Below, in pieces: positions 29,222-32,678 of a stretch of 32,678 bases of DNA. Position 1 is the first letter of the stretch. Every line of letters begins with the position of its first letter. The notes beneath the pieces are model-generated. The model made no database searches. It was not told the DNA's origin and worked only from the letters and a program-made list of their open reading frames with translations. This DNA is from Candidatus Staskawiczbacteria bacterium RIFOXYD1_FULL_32_13 (GTDB lineage Bacteria; Patescibacteriota; Minisyncoccia; Minisyncoccales; Staskawiczbacteraceae): the NCBI GenBank assembly GCA_001820485.1, contig MHPU01000029.1, positions 1 to 32,678 of the forward strand, read 5' to 3'. A program made the position numbers and the translations under genes.

Positions 29222-29227
29222 TAAATA

Positions 29228-29878
29228 ATGAAAAATATGATAACGCAAAGGCAAAAACAATTATTACAGATTATTTATGATTATATTAAGGACACTGGTT
29301 ACCCTCCTACTTTTGAAGAAATGCGAGAAAGTTTAGGCGTGGTTTCAAATCAATCTATAATTGATCTTTTGGCAAAATTAGAAAAACAGAAATTTATTAA
29401 GAAAAGTGAGGCATCTGCCAGGGGCCTTGCAATTTTGCCATTGGGTAACAAAATTTTAGGTCAAATGCCCTTAATTCCATTTTTGGGTAACACTACAGCA
29501 GGTTTACCAATGGAAGCGATGGAAATAACTGGCGAGTGGAAACAAATTTCATCGGAAATTAAAGAATTTAAAAATAATGTTTTCATTTTAAAAGTTTTTG
29601 GTGATTCAATGATAAATGCTGGCATAGAAAATGAAGATATGGTTTTAGTTCAAGAACAAAAAGAATTTATTTCAGGGGATATAGTTTTTGCAAAAATAGA
29701 AGATGGCTCAACAATAAAAAGATTTGTTAAAACATCTGCCTCAAAAAGCAAATTTCCTTGTGTTTACTTAAAACCTGAAAATCCAAAATATAAAAATATA
29801 ATATTCACAGAAAATATGGAGCTTAAAGGAAAAGTAATTTCAATATTAAAAAATGGCTATTGGATGCCAATAAAATAA
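29228..29878 (+). CDS. lexA: SOS transcriptional repressor LexA
   Basis: A 216-residue LexA: an N-terminal winged helix (ITQRQKQLLQIIYDYIKDTGYPPTFEEMRESLGVVSNQSIIDLLAKLEKQKFI), then the S24 autoprotease domain. The cleavage site is Ala 91-Gly 92 (NTTAGLP), the nucleophile is Ser 127 (GDSMINAGI) and the general base is Lys 164 (GSTIKRF). The spacings 36 and 37 match the E. coli protein (84/119/156). RecA filaments trigger self-cleavage and so derepress DNA repair genes. No known SOS box (CTGT-N8-ACAG or GAAC-N4-GTTC) is visible upstream. ATG 29228 places the start at the predicted transcription start; an internal ATG three codons later is possible. Confidence 0.95.
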   Translation: MKNMITQRQKQLLQIIYDYIKDTGYPPTFEEMRESLGVVSNQSIIDLLAKLEKQKFIKKSEASARGLAILPLGNKILGQMPLIPFLGNTTAGLPMEAMEITGEWKQISSEIKEFKNNVFILKVFGDSMINAGIENEDMVLVQEQKEFISGDIVFAKIEDGSTIKRFVKTSASKSKFPCVYLKPENPKYKNIIFTENMELKGKVISILKNGYWMPIK

Positions 29879-29888
29879 TTAGTATAAT
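29860..29888 (+). promoter_or_regulatory. promoter of the restriction-modification genes, predicted leaderless
   Basis: TTGGAT (29860-29865), 17 nt, TATAAT (29883-29888), lying over the lexA stop. The ATG at 29895 starts 6 nt after the -10 box. Confidence 0.6.
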
Positions 29889-29894
29889 AAGATT

Positions 29895-31166
29895 ATGGAA
29901 ACAGAAATTATAAATTTATTTAAAAATTGTAAAATTGATTATTCTTGGTCCTTTTCTGATAAAACCAGAAAGGATACTGCTTATATTACACATGGTTTTC
30001 ATCGTTATCCTGCAAAGTTTATCCCTCAAATAGTTTCTCGTCTCACAGAAAAATATACGAAAGTAGGTGATTTTATCGTAGATCCATTTGGGGGTTGTGG
30101 TACGACAATTGTTGAGTCAAAAGTTATGGGCAGACCATCAATTGCAGTTGATATCAATCCCGTTGCTACCTTAATAACAAAAGCAAAAGCTACTCCAATA
30201 AATCCTATAAAAATTGAAAAAGAATTTATAAATCTAAAATATAAATTAGATAATTATAGTGATAATACAAAAGTAATTGTTCCAACTCACGAGAGAATTG
30301 ATTATTGGTTTAAAACAGAAGAAAAAAGAAAATTAGCCTTTATTCTTTTTGAAATAATAAAAATTAAGGATCAAGACATTCAAGATTTTTTCTTTTGTGG
30401 ATTTTCAAATATTTTGAAAAATTGCTCAATATGGTTACAAAAAAGCAATAAGCCAACTAGAGATTTTGAGAAAAAATCAGCAGATCCAATTAAATTATTT
30501 TATAGACAAATAAAGATGATGTTAAGAGGCAATGAACAAATTTTTAATTTATTATCAGAAAAAGGTTATTTAAAAACTCCAAGTAAGGTTGTCTGTACTG
30601 ATGCTAGAAAAATTCCAACAAAAGATAATAGTGTCAATTTGATTGTTACTTCTCCGCCATACGTGACTTCTTATGAATATGCTGATTTACATCAGCTTAC
30701 TGCTTTGTGGCTTGAATATACAAAAGACTTAAGTGATTTTAGAAAAAGATTTATTGGGACTTCTTATAATAATAAAAAGAATTTAGTTTTAAACAGTATT
30801 CTTGCAGAAAAAATAAGGAGTGATTTGTTAGATATTGATAAAAAAACTGCTGAAGAAGTCTCAACATATTTTAGTGAAATGAATCAGGTTTTTGTTGAAA
30901 TGAAAAGAATACTAAAAAAAGGAGGGAAAACTTGTATCGTTGTTGGCAATACAAGTTTAAAAGGAGTAAAAATTTTAAATGCAGAAGTTTTTGCAGAACA
31001 ATTAAAAAATTTGGGTTTAAAAATTGTTGATATTATTAAAAGAGAAATTCCATCAAAAAATTTGCCATCTGTTAGAGATAAAGAAACTGGAAAATTCGCT
31101 AAAATAAGCGATAAAAATAAAGTTTCAGCTTATCCAACAGAGTATATTCTAATAATGGAAAAATAA
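29895..31166 (+). CDS. DNA methyltransferase (amino-type, TSPPY)
   Basis: A 423-residue SAM-dependent DNA methyltransferase of the exocyclic-amino type (N4-cytosine or N6-adenine). HGFHRYPAKFIPQIV leads into motif I, VDPFGGCGTT (about 61-70), and VDINPVA carries the acidic residue of strand 2. The catalytic motif IV, VTSPPYVTSYEYADLHQLTALWLEY, starts about residue 250. Motif I thus precedes motif IV, separated by about 180 residues that may hold the target-recognition part. RILKKGGKTCIVVG is the motif VI-VII strand. It is first in a tight cassette with an endonuclease (4-bp gap) and a second methyltransferase. The target base and site are unknown. Confidence 0.88.
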   Translation: METEIINLFKNCKIDYSWSFSDKTRKDTAYITHGFHRYPAKFIPQIVSRLTEKYTKVGDFIVDPFGGCGTTIVESKVMGRPSIAVDINPVATLITKAKATPINPIKIEKEFINLKYKLDNYSDNTKVIVPTHERIDYWFKTEEKRKLAFILFEIIKIKDQDIQDFFFCGFSNILKNCSIWLQKSNKPTRDFEKKSADPIKLFYRQIKMMLRGNEQIFNLLSEKGYLKTPSKVVCTDARKIPTKDNSVNLIVTSPPYVTSYEYADLHQLTALWLEYTKDLSDFRKRFIGTSYNNKKNLVLNSILAEKIRSDLLDIDKKTAEEVSTYFSEMNQVFVEMKRILKKGGKTCIVVGNTSLKGVKILNAEVFAEQLKNLGLKIVDIIKREIPSKNLPSVRDKETGKFAKISDKNKVSAYPTEYILIMEK

Positions 31167-31170
31167 AAAT

Positions 31171-31845
31171 ATGAATTTAGATAAAATTAAAAAAATTTAT
31201 TTAGCGAAAAAAGATAAAGAATTAGATCATAATTTTATCAAAAGTATTTTTGATGAAATTAAAAAGGAGTATAAAGAAGAGAAAATTATTGAGGGCAAAG
31301 ATGCAAATCAATCATGGAATTCTTGGAGTGGGAAGGCATTACAAGAATTGATTAAATTTATCGTCGAGGATTATGTTTCGACCTTAAATTACCCAATTGG
31401 AATAACTGATGATACAAAATTAAGAAATAAAAAATTATCGCCAGAATTAGATAAAGTCAGAAGGAATATAGAAATATTTTATGATTCGTACTCAATTATA
31501 CCAGATGCGGATATAGTAATTTATGATAAGTCTAATTATAAAATTATTGCAGTATTATCTTGTAAGGCAAGTTTGAGGGAAAGGGTTGCACAGGCAGCAT
31601 ATTGGAAATTAAAATTTCAATACAACGATACAACAAAAGATATTTTGTATTATCTTTTGTCTACAGATAATGATGGAGATTTTTTAGAGATTGGGGAAAA
31701 CATAAGTAGAGATAGGGTTATTGTAGAATATGGAGAAATTGATAGAGCGTACATTTTTCGTGATATTCCAGAAAGCGATAAAGTTAAAAATTTTTCAAAG
31801 ATTTTTGATGACCTTAAAGTTTTATTTGGAAAATGGTTTAAATAA
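31171..31845 (+). CDS. type II restriction endonuclease, PD-(D/E)xK, BsaWI-like
   Basis: A 224-residue protein between two methyltransferase genes. The probable catalytic core is PDADIVIYD (111-119, Asp 112 or 114) followed 15 residues later by LSCKASLRERVAQAAYWKLKF, where Ser 130-x-Lys 132 stands in place of the usual (D/E)xK. A conserved SCK-x-SLRER strand is known to me from BsaWI and related enzymes of the CCGG-cutting group. The N-terminal half (NQSWNSWSGKALQELIKFIVEDYV) is helical. The position in the cassette supports a restriction role strongly; the BsaWI link and hence a CCGG-type site are tentative. Confidence 0.72.
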   Translation: MNLDKIKKIYLAKKDKELDHNFIKSIFDEIKKEYKEEKIIEGKDANQSWNSWSGKALQELIKFIVEDYVSTLNYPIGITDDTKLRNKKLSPELDKVRRNIEIFYDSYSIIPDADIVIYDKSNYKIIAVLSCKASLRERVAQAAYWKLKFQYNDTTKDILYYLLSTDNDGDFLEIGENISRDRVIVEYGEIDRAYIFRDIPESDKVKNFSKIFDDLKVLFGKWFK

Positions 31846-31851
31846 AAATCT

Positions 31852-32541
31852 ATGGCTAAGGATTTAATAATTGAATCAACAACACTTTGGGATTTTCCGA
31901 CACAAAACTATAGTGACAAGCCACACGGAAGCAATAAATATAATGGAGTTACGCCAGCTTCTGTGATTTGGAATTTATTGCAGAGATATACGAGAGAGGG
32001 CGATTTAGTCGTTGATCCAATGTGTGGAAGTGGAACAACTATTGATGTAGCAAAAGAGTTAAACAGAAAAGTAATTGGCTATGATTTGAACATTATTCGC
32101 CCAGATATTATAAAAAATGATTCTCGAAAAATTCCACTTGATAATAATTTAGTGGATTTTGTTTTTATTGATTCGCCATATTCTGATAATATAAATTATT
32201 CTGAAAATAAGGAATGTATTGGAAAAATTTCTTGCGAGAAAAAGGATTTTTACGATGAATTAGAAAAAACCGCTAGCGAAATTCACAGAATTTTAAAACC
32301 CGGAAAAGTAATGGGTTGGGTTATTGCTGATCAATGGATTAAACGAAAATTTACGCCAACTGGATTTATGATGTGGCAAAGATTAGAAAAATATTTTGAA
32401 CCAATTGATATTATTTGCTTAACTAGACATAATCAAACATCAAACACTGGGATTTGGCATAGTAGAGCAAGACAATATAATTTTTATTTGAGGGGCTTTA
32501 AATATCTCTTTATAATGAAAAAACCAAATTTAATAAAATAG
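31852..32541 (+). CDS. second DNA methyltransferase (amino-type, DSPY)
   Basis: A 229-residue methyltransferase. VVDPMCGSGTTIDVAKEL (about 54-71) is motif I, VIGYDLN the strand 2 acidic residue, and VFIDSPYSDNINY (Asp 107-Tyr 110) motif IV. EIHRILKPGKVMGWVIADQW supplies the following strand. It is about half the size of the first methyltransferase and has little room for a target-recognition domain. It starts 6 bp after the endonuclease stop. Cassettes with two methyltransferases usually protect the two strands of an asymmetric site, or modify different bases. Which applies here cannot be told. Confidence 0.85.
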   Translation: MAKDLIIESTTLWDFPTQNYSDKPHGSNKYNGVTPASVIWNLLQRYTREGDLVVDPMCGSGTTIDVAKELNRKVIGYDLNIIRPDIIKNDSRKIPLDNNLVDFVFIDSPYSDNINYSENKECIGKISCEKKDFYDELEKTASEIHRILKPGKVMGWVIADQWIKRKFTPTGFMMWQRLEKYFEPIDIICLTRHNQTSNTGIWHSRARQYNFYLRGFKYLFIMKKPNLIK

Positions 32542-32546
32542 TTAAT

Positions 32547-32678
32547 ATGGGAATTTTTGTAAAAAATAAAAAATATTCTTTTGATGATATAGTAGAGATT
32601 TGTGATAAAAATGGTTTGACAACTGTTGATTGTTTGAAAGATGAAAATATGGTTAGTGTTGAAGAATATGAGGATGGA
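32547..32678 (+). CDS. partial gene at window end, function unknown
   Basis: An ATG at 32547, 5 bp after the second methyltransferase stop, opens 44 codons that run off the window without a stop (MGIFVKNKKYSFDDIVEICDK, then GLTTVDCLKDENMVSVEEYEDG). The close spacing suggests it belongs to the restriction-modification transcript. Too little is visible to assign a role. Confidence 0.55.
   Translation, partial: MGIFVKNKKYSFDDIVEICDKNGLTTVDCLKDENMVSVEEYEDG

Larger units (their letters stand above)
28688..29227. other. gene-poor regulatory interval before lexA
   Basis: These 540 bp hold no ordinary gene. They contain two facing promoters over one short segment, a 7-bp hairpin, a run of nine G, a possible 13-codon leader frame, two inverted consensus DnaA 9-mers, a symmetric 52-bp dyad, a solo 36-bp nested palindrome and the lexA promoter. 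Each is listed separately. Confidence 0.8.

Noticed and set aside
28688..29227. Origin of replication
   Set aside because: Only two DnaA boxes, no dnaA or dnaN gene nearby, and the core genes run in one direction on both sides, so no replication switch is visible.
1..32678. UGA recoding as in Gracilibacteria or Absconditabacteria
   Set aside because: TGA ends several genes, including csrA and the Cys-rich gene, and no conserved protein contains an in-frame TGA.

Overview
The window looks like a chromosome segment of a Candidate Phyla Radiation bacterium (Patescibacteria, probably the Parcubacteria side). The grounds are strong AT bias, the standard genetic code (TGA is used as stop), very few Shine-Dalgarno sequences before core genes, a set of small hypothetical proteins, type IV pilus genes, orphan PaaX/Cas2-like proteins, and protein genes carrying short in-frame repeat insertions. 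This placement is inferred from gene content and style; no marker phylogeny was run.

Layout. 1-3.0 kb: a partial tRNA-Arg(CCU), a GC-rich csrA with its own promoter, GGA hairpin and terminator, tatD, a small membrane protein, a PaaX/Cas2-like gene between two 36-bp nested palindromes, and an orphan minus-strand gene. 3.1-7.6 kb: leuS, then two cargo-like genes (one a probable SAM methyltransferase) bracketed by a 42-bp direct repeat, then a short gene. 7.6-10.5 kb: an orphan minus-strand gene, then an IorA/IorB-type 2-oxoacid:ferredoxin oxidoreductase with a 38-residue membrane peptide gene between the subunits. 10.5-16.6 kb: a nucleotidyltransferase, Sua5/TsaC, YbeY, FtsA and FtsZ, with a second PaaX/Cas2-like unit and a zinc-ribbon gene wedged between ftsA and ftsZ, then two small genes. 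16.7-28.7 kb: type IV pilus genes (pilB, pilC, a 1069-residue pilin-like adhesin, a second pilin) interrupted by a Cys-rich protein, a DinD/BRO-type protein, a MazF-like toxin and hypotheticals. 28.7-29.2 kb: a gene-poor regulatory stretch. 29.2-32.7 kb: lexA, then a restriction-modification cassette of two DNA methyltransferases and a PD-(D/E)xK endonuclease, and a gene cut by the window end.

The most interesting signal is the pair of 192-residue proteins, each a membrane helix, a winged helix and a Cas2/PaaX C-terminal fold. Each gene is bracketed by its own pair of palindromes. The palindromes of the two units have unrelated sequences but the same 36-bp plan (10-bp arm, 3 nt, 10-bp inner near-palindrome, 3 nt, 10-bp arm). 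A fifth, gene-less copy of the first type lies upstream of lexA. This suggests a protein with a cognate structured DNA site, either an autoregulator or a RAYT/REP-like minimal element. I know of no description of it.

Two gene styles coexist. Core genes are all on the + strand, AT-rich, closely packed and often overlapping, and several have a TATAAT-like box 5-7 nt before the ATG, which predicts leaderless mRNAs. Small orphan genes, mostly on the minus strand, are GC-richer, have good Shine-Dalgarno sequences and end in strong intrinsic terminators.
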